A stretch of 64,000 bases of DNA from Morchella semilibera (Eukaryota; Ascomycota; Pezizomycetes; Pezizales; Morchellaceae), in contig CM018605.1 in NCBI GenBank assembly GCA_009192285.1, forward strand, positions 2,707,247 through 2,771,246, given 5' to 3'. Shown here piece after piece: positions 1 to 9,604 of this stretch. The notes beneath the pieces are model-generated. The model was not told where the DNA came from. It did not search any database and was given only the letters and a program-made list of their open reading frames with translations. Each line of letters opens with the position of its first letter. Position 1 is the first letter of the stretch. Both the position numbers and the translations under genes were made by a program.

Positions 1-1208
1 TAATTAAGACCACCCAACCCAACGTCTGGTTCGAGACAAGGCTTGGGGGTCTTTTTTTTCTTTGCGTGTACCTTATGTAAATTTCTTATTATTAGTTGCT
101 GTAGGTACATACATGGGGGTGGCCTGTGTACTACTGAGCTCGTTGAACCCCCGGGGTACAAGCCCAATATACATGTAGTTTAAAAGGCTTGGCGGAGCCA
201 GATGTCTAGTAGAACCACCAGTAAGAGTCTCGATTATTCAATAGTAAGTGGTGCGCCGACCTAGATCAGTCCGCTATCGACCACTGCCAAGACTTGTACG
301 CATTATGGCCATGAAATGATCATTCTCAAATTAAGGCCCCCATTGAAGACTGCATTTTTGTATTTTACCCCCAGCGTTTCGTTTGTCACTGGGTAGAATT
401 GACTTAGGATGTCTTTCCTCCGGGACTTCAGAAGGCTGACTGACAGATATCAGACCTTTTTTGAAGAGTAGTTGGTCGTACGTTTCCCCTTTGTGCACAA
501 ATGTAAAGGGCGTCCTTTGCCTCAAGCTGTGCGCCCTCATCGAGTAGAGCATTTTGGCCTTCTTTCATAGCGTAGTGTATTGGTGTTGCGCCTTGAGATG
601 ATCTAGCCTCGATATTGACTCCCCCAGATAGCAATAATTTGACTATCGGAGCACCGTTTCCAGATAGTGCCCAATGTAATGGCGTTTCTCTAAAATTTGT
701 GGACAGATTAACATCAGCGCCTAACATAGGGGGAGTTCTGCAAGTTGCTCATTTCCCCCGTTCCTCATAGAGAAATGTAATGGCGCTAATTACTCCGTCA
801 TTAGTTTGTTCGGAGATATCTGAAGCATACATAGTCGACTGATGTTGCGATATGTATTACAAAATACCCTCCATTACGCCGTGCTGAGATATCAGTCCTT
901 AAGGAGTAGCTTGACCCTTCTCTGTACCGTTTAAAACGGTAACGTGCAAGGCCCTGTGCCCTCCTAAAATGGTGGTGTGGGGATATCTTTCTCCTCCACA
1001 ACCCTGGGCGACGGCCTCTGACTGAAGGTTTGGGGTCGCAACAGCCGTTTCCCGAATATATCTTTCGACAGTAGCCTAAGATCATGAATCACTAAGATAG
1101 TGTCCTAAGTGTCCGATGTTACTTCTTCTATAGTGTTCCGCATTTCCTTTGTATGGGTGTCAATCTCTTTTGACAGTGTCCTATATTCCATTAACTTGGG
1201 ATAATAGG

Positions 1209-1248
1209 AGGGAATTTGTTATGATACCAGGGAATTTGTTATGATACC
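1209..1248. repeat. 20-bp tandem duplication
   Basis: Two perfect adjacent copies of AGGGAATTTGTTATGATACC (1209-1228 and 1229-1248) lie inside the decayed Helo-like/ankyrin region. It looks like a simple slippage or repair duplication. Confidence 0.9.
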
Positions 1249-1397
1249 TGCATATGATCTTCCGACAACACAGTATTGAAAATAACTGTCCTATCATAGT
1301 AACCCGTTTCTCAGTTTCCTTCTCTCCCAGTGGCTATTTCGTATTTAGTCGTTTATTTATTTCATTATTGACGAGGGGGATTGCACCCCGCCTCCGG

Positions 1398-1451
1398 AGA
1401 GTGGGAGGAAAGGTTTTGCCATAGCCTACAGGCTGCATGCATGTATGAAGT
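1398..1451. repeat. Dispersed repeat, copy 1 (partner at about 8004-8057)
   Basis: The right-hand part, from GCCATA to ATGAAGT, matches 8024-8057 over about 34 bp with roughly five differences. It ends in the identical string GCATGCATGTATGAAGT. The purine-rich stretch just upstream is also similar. This copy interrupts the ankyrin-type pseudogene. Confidence 0.6.
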
Positions 1452-1794
1452 ATCAATCAATCAATCCCAGCGGCCATTTCGTCCGATCAGCCATCTTAGA
1501 CCCCCCTTGGAAAACAACTTTTTATACAACCCTTTGAATACTTCATCGATTGTTCCAATAGGACCACTTGATCTGTTGAGCAGATGGAGTGCTTCGGTTT
1601 GTGGCTTTTTATCGGCAACCCTTTGTAGGGGTTCTAGGACACTTTCGGACTGGATAACGCATCCAGGAATTCCCGAATACCTTGGGGGAGGGTGGTTTTT
1701 GGCTGGCGTAATAATCGTATGAGGCCTGAAAGGCTTTCCCTGGGGGCTTTGGAATGCTAACTATGCTGGCTTCAAGGCCTATTGCTTCAGTCAT

Positions 1795-2479
1795 GATTGA
1801 AAGGGCCCCATCGCTGCTTAGAGTACCAGATCAGGAGGTCTTTATTATCTATCAATCGTAGGAAGTGTTTTGGTATAATCAAAGAAAGAAAAGGCTACCG
1901 AAAGGATGATGGAAAACGTATAAACCACACTACTACAGCGGAAGATTGACTCATTTATAAATTCTTGCAGCTCAGCCTACCTTAGGTGGGGACCGAGGAA
2001 GTAGCTGGTTTCGTGTCTCCATACATGCAGCCTGCCGAATATATCAAGTGGCGCGGCAATCAAGCTTCATACGGACAGTATATCAAACCAATGGTAGCTC
2101 AGGAGCCCAGACTGAAATTTTTAAAGATGCCGATCATAAGCCATGAAATCTGACCTGTGTTGATCAGTCATGCATATGCACGGGATGAGCCGACGGGAGA
2201 CGTGCCCACAGGCCCGCCCGGAAAAAGAAAGATAGTAGGCGTAGGTAGGGGGTACTGGTCGGGGGTTAGCGCTAGAATAATGTACTCTAGTACTATTAAC
2301 GATGGTGAAAAAAATTTACGGGTCTTATTTCAACTTGAAGACAACCGAAACAGAGAAGTATTATACATGTAGGTTACTAACATAACAGAGAGCATGTTTT
2401 TCGCCCTAGCTGTCAAAAACCCCAAGGGGAGGGGGGAGTTTATGAATGAAGGAGTTTTTTTTTTTTACTACGATATATT
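1795..2479. other. Intergenic, no gene seen
   Basis: Short frames only, none with recognisable protein content. A TACATGTA palindrome occurs near 2364 and a T12-13 run near 2455-2467. Confidence 0.6.
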
Positions 2480-2554
2480 CGCGCGTTAATTAAGTCCTGA
2501 GAAATTTTGTGAGCCAGCTGCTACCAAGAATTCTCAGGACTTAATTAATGCGTG
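2480..2554. repeat. Long inverted repeat (24-bp arms)
   Basis: Left arm 2480-2503 and right arm 2531-2554 are near-perfect reverse complements. The shared core is TTCTCAGGACTTAATTAA, separated by 27 nt, and weaker pairing continues outward into the TATA-containing flanks (2474 and 2562). It lies 45 bp beyond the stop codon of the stomatin-like gene, next to a T run. It could form a strong hairpin at that gene's 3' end or be a small terminal-inverted-repeat remnant. Confidence 0.85.
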
Positions 2555-2598
2555 TGTAGATATAACTCTAAATCCACCTAATCCACTATATCTCTTGA

Positions 2599-4004
2599 TT
2601 ACTTTTCATAGTCCCCAAAAGAGACCTGGACCTTTGAATTTTTCTTCTTCTCTTTCTTTTCAGCCTTTGCCTCCTCCCTCTCTTGTCTTTCCTGTTCTTC
2701 AGTGGTTTCTATTGCCAGTCCCTTTGCTTGCCTCGCTTGTGTCTCTGCGACTTTTCCATAAATCCCCATTGCGCCGGCAATCATACCACCAATATCACCA
2801 AGCTGAGCTGGAATGACAATAGTGTTGCTCTCTTTAGCAAGTTTCCCAAATGCTTCAACGTACTTATCCGCCACTGTAAGGCTGACCGCATTCTGCGCAG
2901 ACTCTCCATTTGCGCGGATTGTTTGTGCAACAGCCTCAAGCCCTCTAGCAGTGGCCTCGGCCTTCACTAGAATTGCCTGCGCTTCTCCAGCAGCCCAATT
3001 GATCTGCTCTGCCTTCTTCGCTTCGGATGCTAAAATGACGGACTGTTTTTTACCCTCTGCAATATTGATCGCACTCTGCCTCTGACCCTCAGATTCGAGG
3101 ATCTCAGCACGTTTCGAGCGCTCAGCAGAGACCTGGCGGTTCATAGCTTCTAAAACCTGGTCAGGGGCATGGATGTCCCTAATTTCATAACGGAGGCACT
3201 TTACGCCCCAGTCAGCGGCTGGCTCGTTGAGAGCTTGGGTAATATTGATGTTAAGAGCTGCTCGCTCTTTCAGGACTTGGTCGAGCGTTAGTTGACCGAT
3301 TTCAGAACGCATTGTGGTTTGTGCCAGTTGGGAAATTGCATATTCAGCATCCTCCACTCCATAACTCGCCTTATATGCATCAAAAACCCGTATATAAAGG
3401 ACGCCCTAGACAGAGTTAGCTTCCTTAAGTACGAGCTGTATTGTGACGGGGTACTCACGTCTAGGTCCAAGGTAACGTTATCAGCCGTGATTGCACTTTG
3501 GCTAGGGATTTCAATAGCAACTTCTTTCAAGGACTTGACGTATTGTATTTTGTCGACAATAGGCAGCAAGATAGCTAGACCTGGCTCAAGAATCCTATGG
3601 AATCTTCCCATCCTCTCGACGACCCATGCTGTTTGCTGTGGAACAAACCTAGAAGAATAACAGATTAAATGGCGTTCCTAACATGCTTTCTTTTAGGGCA
3701 AAATATCAGTAGGTGGAGGTACAAACTTGATAATTGTGTTTGCCGGTAATCTTTCCTTCCTGAAGTAGCTTGGAGATCCCCCTCTATCCGGCCCAGGGCT
3801 ACCAAACAATGAATTCCCCCCAGGACCTGGAATCGAATTGAAGGTTCTTCTTTGTGAAAGCTGGAATCGTTCTTGTGATGGCGGGGATGAGGACATGGAC
3901 TTTGAGAGCAAGCTGACGGTGGACCTATATGCCACCCTCCCTGCAGGGCCTTGGAGAGAGTTATAGAGGGGCAGAGCGGAGGGGCGCAGCATGTTGACAC
4001 TCAT
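2599..4004 (-). CDS. Stomatin-like protein 2 (SPFH/band 7 family), mitochondrial
   Basis: Exons on the minus strand are 4004-3727, 3648-3459 and 3405-2599, which join to 424 residues. Introns are 78 nt (GTTTGT..CTAG) and 53 nt (GTGAGT..CTAG). The N-terminus is long, basic and Ser/Arg-rich without a membrane helix, as expected for a mitochondrial targeting region. The SPFH domain starts near residue 90 with IIKFVPQQTAWVVERMGRFH. It continues through SQSAITADNVTLDLDGVLY and AISQLAQTTMRSEIGQ, all hallmarks of the SLP-2 subgroup. A charged coiled-coil follows (SERSKRAEILESEGQRQSA), and the Lys/Glu-rich tail ends FGDYEK. SLP-2 proteins form inner-membrane scaffolds that bind cardiolipin and prohibitins and affect respiratory complexes and proteases. 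Head-to-head with the branchpoint-binding gene at 4644. The start is the first ATG giving the family's usual presequence. Confidence 0.93.
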
Positions 4005-4643
4005 TATGGGTATCGAATTTGGGCGTCGATAAATTGGGGGATGTTTCGTGCCTTATTATTCAACTTCAAGCAGTGTTGGTAGTAGACGTAAGTGGACTCA
4101 TACTCGGCGAATCAGCTAGGCTCTCTTGAGGCTCTTCAGCATCGGACTAGTACGAATTGATGAAAATACATAAAGTCTTCTACTGACCCGTTCAGGGATA
4201 TTTTAATGCTTTATAATCCTTTAAGAAATTGTTTTGCAACGTTTGCGATCCCATATCATAGGTTGAGGATCGAATTGGGTCACGTGATGCATAATCTCAA
4301 AGAAGGATTACATCAATTTACATGTACTGGCCGTCAAGATCAATCTTCTATACAAGGTGCCTATAAAATCCAGCTCCAGGAGCTGAGATTAATTCTATAA
4401 ATCAGCATCTATAACCATATAAAGTCGCTACTAACTTCAAATAAATTTCTAGTTTTAGAGCTAGACTCATACCCTATCACTCGGCCTACCAGCAGGCAAT
4501 TTGGCAAGTTTGACATGTAGCCGCCTGCCGAGAATGCCCTCAGAGCGTGCATGCCCACTTTCTGACACTCTAAGCCCGGCCAACAAGCGGTCACCCCTCC
4601 ACTCTCCACATCACATCCCACCCACATTTGGGGCTTCGCCAAA
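4005..4643. promoter_or_regulatory. Shared 639-bp divergent promoter region
   Basis: This interval separates the stomatin-like gene (minus) from the SF1/BBP gene (plus), so it should hold both promoters. No coding content is recognised. It contains TACATGTA (about 4320) and TATCACTCG (4475-4483). No convincing TATA box was identified for either gene. Confidence 0.5.
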
Positions 4644-7176
4644 ATGGCTTCCACAGCCAGAAACAGCAGAACAGGCACAAATGCTACACCACTAGGCCTC
4701 CGTCGCTTTCAATCTGATGATGGAAAAGGTGCAGCAGTTGATGACCCAACACTGCCTACTTTGCAAGCACTTTCCAAAGTGAACCTCATCAAATCGGATA
4801 GAATGCTTTGTGCAGAAAATCCAGGAAGCATGGGCAATGGGGTCAAAACAAAAAGGGGGGAGGACCTCTGATGAAGACACATCAGGAAGTATAGATAATG
4901 GGGTTAAACGAGGACGCCCAGAGAAGCGTGGTATGTTTACTCTTTCCCCTCCACCTCAAGCTTGTCTAACAAACGCCCACTGATGACTGCCGTGCTAACC
5001 ACCGTTCATGTATTAGAATTATCCGACGGAAGAAAACGCAAAAAAGCCAACCGCTGGGGAACAGCCGATGAAAACAAGGTTGTTGGCTTGATGGGTCTCC
5101 CCACCATCATCCTTACTCCCATGACAAGTGAGCAACTAGATGCATATACTATTCATCTACGGGTTGAAGAGATCACCCAAAAGCTCAAGATCGGTGACAT
5201 CGTCCCAGGCGACGATAACCGGTAAGTGTCAATTCATCCCTTGTCTTGCTTTCACTCTAACCTTTACCTCTGGGCATAGCTCTCTTTCTCCAGCACCTAC
5301 ATATGATAATCAGGGACGTCGTATTAATACACGTGAATATCGCTATCGGAAGCGTTTGGAAGATGAACGCCACAAACTAATCCAAAAAGCTAACGCTGTG
5401 TTTTCAAATTACCATGCACCTCCTGACTATCGTCGCCCAGCCAAGACCATTGAGAAGATCTATGTGCCGGTCAATGACTACCCAGAAATCAACTTCAGTA
5501 AACTAACCCCCACCCCAACTTGTTTATATATTACAGAGAGCCCCAAATCTATAAATATTCTCTAAGGTCCACTAACGTGCATTTCGCTGCTTTTCTTGCT
5601 TTTGGTACTAATAGTTGGGCTTCTTATCGGTCCTCGGGGTAACACTCTTAAGAGGATGGAAAATGAATCTGGGGCCAAGATTGCTATCCGTGGGAAAGGA
5701 TCCGTCAAGGAAGGCAAAGGAGCTAGTGATAGAGCGACTGACTCTAACCTTGACGAGGATCTTCACTGTTTAATTATCGCCGATAACGAGTCTAAGATTG
5801 AACTGGCAAAGAAAGCTATCCTTGAAGTTATCGAGACGGTAAGTTAAGTGTTTTCCGCGTCAACTATTCTTACTCACAATATATTAGGCTGCTTCCATTC
5901 CAGAAGGGCAAAACACTCTTAAAAGAAATCAACTTCGGGAGCTAGCTTCCTTGAACGGAACTCTCAGAGATGACGAGAACCAAGCATGTCAGAATTGTGA
6001 GTCTAAATTCTACATCAACTTGAATTCTTACACTAATTTTGATAGGTGGTGCCCTCGGTCATCGTAAATTCGAATGCCCTGAGAAACGAAATGTCACTAC
6101 CAACATTATTTGCAGGGTTTGTGGGAATTCAGGGCACATGGCAAGAGACTGTCGCGATCGTCAGAAGGGGGTTGACTGGAGAAACAATGATTCATCGGCA
6201 CCCCATGCTGATGCGGTTGAACGTGAATACGATGTTCGTTCCCCCATATGTGAGCTGAATTAAACAATACTGACCAATCCAATTGCTATTTTAGCAACTC
6301 ATGCTTGAGCTTTCCGGGAATAATCCCCATCAAAGCGCCCATGCCACTCCCACCCGACAGAACTTCATCGAAGATGGGCGTAACCAGAACATTGATGACA
6401 GGAAACCCTGGGAACGCGGGCCCACGGGTGGGCCCGCGCCGTGGCTCAACCCTAATAATAATGCCAGTGCACGCCTAACAAGAAATGAGGGCCACGATAA
6501 CTATAGGAACGATAGTAGAGACCCTCTCAGAGTTCCGCCAACTGGCCCAAGTAGACCTGGCAGCGCCCCATGGCAAAAGCAACAGAAGCAGTATGGGTAC
6601 ATTGATGAGGCCGAAAGATCTAACAGCGGAACCTCTTACCCTGGCAATTCTACAGGATCGCGTCCTTGGCAAAGGAGTCATGGAGGACACCAGAACGGGG
6701 CCTCCCAGGGACTTTCCCACCAGCAAGGGCATTTCATGCACGACCAAAGCCAGGAATACTACCAGAACCATTCCCAGCCTCAGTATCAACAATCACTTGG
6801 GTACAGTACCAATGTAAGCTCTCCCCCCTCTAAGAAGTTCCTTCATTTGCTTACCCCTTCCTAGAACTCTGGTGCCGGGAACCTCTACCCATACATGCAA
6901 AACCAACAAACACAGGTTGATATGTCTCAGGGCCAGCAAAGGTTTCACCAACCATACTACAAGCAAAACCACGGTACCAGCTATTACCCCGATGGCATTG
7001 ATTCTGGCGATCATACTCGAACTTTAACACAATTGGCTGTGTATCCTCCCCCACCTCCGCCGCCCCCTCCGCCGCCCCCTCCGCCGCCGCCCCCACCTCC
7101 CCCACCTCCGCCACCGCCGCCGCCCCCTCCACCTCCGCCACCTCCACCACCTCCACCACCTTCTCGTCCCCTTTAG
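4644..7176 (+). CDS. Branchpoint-binding protein / splicing factor 1 (BBP, Msl5 family)
   Basis: Nine exons: 4644-4778, 4816-4930, 5017-5221, 5280-5497, 5615-5838, 5888-5996, 6046-6233, 6295-6813 and 6865-7176, giving 674 residues. BBP recognises the intron branchpoint UACUAAC and bridges to U2AF in the early spliceosome. Order of domains: [11 protein letters not shown]-terminus; NRWG helix-hairpin region (about 90-150); KH-QUA2 domain with [19 protein letters not shown] (about 220-310); two CCHC zinc knuckles, [14 protein letters not shown] and [14 protein letters not shown] (about 335-370); and a Gly/Pro/Gln-rich tail. The tail ends in 39 consecutive prolines (7045-7161) and SRPL. The second intron-exon step is the weak point. 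A 37-nt intron (4779-4815) keeps frame, but the alternative is one extra base in the G run near 4856. The start ATG has a good context (CCAAAATGG). Confidence 0.93.
7045..7161 (+). repeat. Polyproline codon repeat (39 CCN codons)
   Basis: An uninterrupted run of 39 proline codons using all four CCN synonyms in irregular order, inside the last exon of the branchpoint-binding protein. SF1/BBP proteins usually carry proline-rich tails that bind WW and SH3 domains. The pure length here is at the high end. Confidence 0.95.
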
Positions 7177-8625
7177 GTATGCGATAAAATACGAGAGACG
7201 CTTGGACGGCGGTTGGAATCGATTTTCTTTGGCATACTATCGTGAAAAGGGAAATGGCAAGAGAAAAAAGATTCAAGGCTGGGCTAGGTGGCTGGCTGGA
7301 TTAACAATGACAGAAGAGTAGTCTAAGAGTACTGGAAATTTTAGTCGTTTCGGGCTTTCTTTCACTGTATAATTTACTAGCGTACCTACTTTACTCCAAG
7401 CGAATATCCAATTAGCTAGAATAACGAAAATAACGTATTAACAAGTTGAAACATTGCGTGCATACTATATTTCTAGTAGAAGCGTATATAATAATAAATA
7501 TGGATAGCATTAAGAGGATCTCGGAGCGCACAGATACTACATGTACGTACATGTATGTACTCGCAGGTACATATGTGTATCTCTAGTAGATCTAATCTAT
7601 ATCTCCCTCCACCTATAGCATAGCAGCCCCGACAGCTCTGTTGTCAGTAGAAATCCACGGAGGTGACAGCATCGGCTATGGTCGATAACGCCACAGGGCA
7701 TGGGTTGTCGGTGAACCCATAGGCATCTTGCCAATTGGTATAATTGGGCGGGTCTGCAACTAGAAGCGGCAAAAATAGGAGACCATGGAAACTTATCAGG
7801 GCCTTGTCATCCCGTTACACATGCTGGAAGAGCCAAATTTAGGCGGGCTTGGATCCCTTATAAAATTCAACCTCTCTACTAACGTTACTATACCTACGTC
7901 CCTTCAAGTTAGTACCCGCAGCTAGATCTAGGTGGTAGAGTATGCTGTCCGGTTTCTGTAAGGTACCTATATAAGCAGATAGTCCTATTAGAAATCATTA
8001 CGTTTGTATAGGGGAGGGCGACTGCCATAAACTACGGGTTGCATGCATGTATGAAGTCTGCTCACACACACACAGCAATAAAGCACGTGACCAAGGCTAG
8101 CATAGCGAGTGATATTCAATGACTGCGCCATGAAACCACAAACCAACCAATATAACCCGAATTTATAGGTCAGATGCAGATAAGCCCAATCTCGTCTATT
8201 ACTCCACCCCACGACTATTGAGAGAGCATATATGTATATTTATCGATACTATGCAACGCAGGTAGGTACATACATGTATGTACTTATTTGCTTATCTACA
8301 TGTACGTAGGTAGGCATTGAACCATGGGGGCATACATATGGGGGGGAAACATGAGGTTGATAGCCGTAACCGTTAATTATCATTCCTCCCATCATTTCAC
8401 CTTACCCATACGAACACAGGCAGAAGCAAGGGAAAAAAAAAAGTAAAAAAAAAACAGTGAAGAAAAAAGAAAAGTGGTAACAATAGAAAAAAATACCACA
8501 GGACTGGCGTACATACAGCCAGTCCACCTCCCAACCAACCAGCCAGCCAGTCCATACAACCAGCCAGCCAGCCCCTAAACTATACCCATCCCTACCCACT
8601 AAAAGAAAAAGCCCACTACTACCAC
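7177..8625. other. Intergenic with TACATGTA motifs and a dispersed repeat
   Basis: No gene recognised. The interval contains several TACATGTA-type palindromes (about 7539, 7550, 8272 and 8298) and a TATCACTCG copy in reverse (8106-8114). The partner of the 1398-1451 repeat lies at about 8004-8057. A purine-rich A/G tract occupies 8428-8490, just past the end of the CK2 beta gene. Confidence 0.6.
8004..8057. repeat. Dispersed repeat, copy 2
   Basis: This segment ends in the same GCATGCATGTATGAAGT string as 1435-1451, preceded by GCCATAAACTACGGGTT against GCCATAGCCTACAGGCT. The two copies are about 6.6 kb apart in the same orientation and look like members of a small interspersed family. Confidence 0.6.
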
Positions 8626-9604
8626 CTACTTTGCCTCCTCCTCTTCCTCATCCTCCTCCCCGCCCTCGACCCTCTTGACCTCTACCCCCGCGTCAATCAA
8701 CCTCCTATCCTGCCTCTCCCGCTCGCTCTCCTGCCACCGTACTAGCGCCGCTTGCGCATGCGTCTTGAACCCGAAGCATCGCGGCGTGTACCGCTCATTG
8801 GACTTTGGCGGGATTAGCCCAGGGTATACCTGGAATAGGATGTGCGGGAATGACGCGCCAAAGTACGCGCCGTCGATTGCGGCGTGCCGCGTCGACTTGG
8901 GCGAGTACACGTCCTCGCACTTTGCGCAATACAGCTTCACGGGCTTTTGCTGGGCGATGTCTGAGAGGCCTAGAGGCAGCAGGGGGTGTGAGCGGCAAAG
9001 GACGCGCGGGCAGCGGCCAAAGTCACATTTCTTATATTTTTCAAGCTAGGGGGGCAGGAGGCGTTAGTGGTGGGGTTTGGGGTGCGGGGTTTGGAGGGGA
9101 GATACCATTTTGGCGAGGCCGCGGGTGGTGATGATGTAGCGGGCATGGACAAGGCCGTAGAGGTGGCGAGCGGACTTCTCAATCTGCTCGCGCATGTCAT
9201 CTTCGCATTCGAGGTCGAAGACGTCGGTGACAAGGTCGAGCGCGTACTGGTAGTACTGGACTTCCTGCTGTAGGCCTGTGAGGTTGAAGCGGTCCGTTAG
9301 GTACTCTTCGTCAATCTCACAGAAGTATTCGTGCCCGCGAGCAGAGATGAACTGGTCGAATGTCATTAGTGCTAGTTGGTGGTGGTGGTGGTGGTGGTAG
9401 TGGTGGTGGTGGTTGATGGGGAGAGGGAGAAGTGGGATGAGGAAGGGAAATTGGAAGAGAAGGGGGGGGGGGGTATACCCAGTCCCGCCAGTAGCTGGTA
9501 TAGTCGCTGTCGGTCTCGGAGTTGATCTCATCCACTGCGGGGGGGGAGGGGTGTTGTTAGTATGCGCTATGGAGGTGGGGGGGGGGGGGGGAGGGGGCCT
9601 TACT
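8626..9604 (-). CDS. Casein kinase II regulatory (beta) subunit
   Basis: Exons are 9604 (a single coding base), 9534-9479, 9351-9106 and 9045-8626, giving 240 residues. CK2 beta dimerises through a zinc finger and docks onto the catalytic alpha subunits to form the tetrameric Ser/Thr kinase. Family blocks in order: DSDYTSYWRDW (about 9-19), GHEYFCEIDEEYLTDRFNLT, the acidic DLECEDD loop, ARHLYGLVHARYI, then the zinc site CDFGRCPRVLC with CAKCEDVYSPKS. KSTRHAAIDGAYFGASFPHI follows, and the tail is acidic and Glu-rich. The reading frame has no ATG in the second exon. The frame reaches the junction as TG GAT GAG, and the upstream exon ends ..ACC A before a clear intron (GTAAGG..ACTAAC..CGCAG, 9603-9535). 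The AUG is therefore assembled by splicing. This start is inferred from splice signals; the family call is near certain. Confidence 0.9.
9372..9418. repeat. GGT-type trinucleotide microsatellite inside a CK2 beta intron
   Basis: Tandem GGT with two interruptions, lying in the intron between the second and third coding exons of the CK2 beta gene. G homopolymers at 9461-9473 and about 9577-9590 lie in the same intron and in the intron that splits the start codon. Confidence 0.85.

Larger units (their letters stand above)
331..1794 (-). pseudogene. Decayed Helo-like N-terminal domain / ankyrin-repeat gene
   Basis: Reading right to left, the 5' end (1794-1640) encodes an N-terminus beginning MTEAIGLEASIVSI and ending near SYDYYAS. 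This is typical of the Helo-like N-terminal (Fungal_N, NLR-type) domain that opens many fungal STAND and ankyrin proteins. The reading then shifts by one frame near 1640-1690 and continues as VLEPLQRVADKK through FSKGGLRWLIGR to about 1483. Ankyrin-type segments follow at about 1000-780 (degenerate) and 727-470 (TPLHWALSGNGAPIVKLLL, then GATPIHYAM), with further frame changes and an in-frame stop near 726. No NACHT or NB-ARC motif lies between them. Intact homologues act as intracellular recognition or death-effector proteins. This copy cannot make one, because at least three frame breaks are visible. A short dispersed repeat (about 1398-1451) sits between the two halves. The assignment rests on motif recognition only. 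Confidence 0.7.

Noticed and set aside
1-60. GGTTCGAGAC followed by a T8 run, resembling the 3' end of a pol III transcript
   Set aside because: The T stem and acceptor do not pair, and the rest would lie outside the window.
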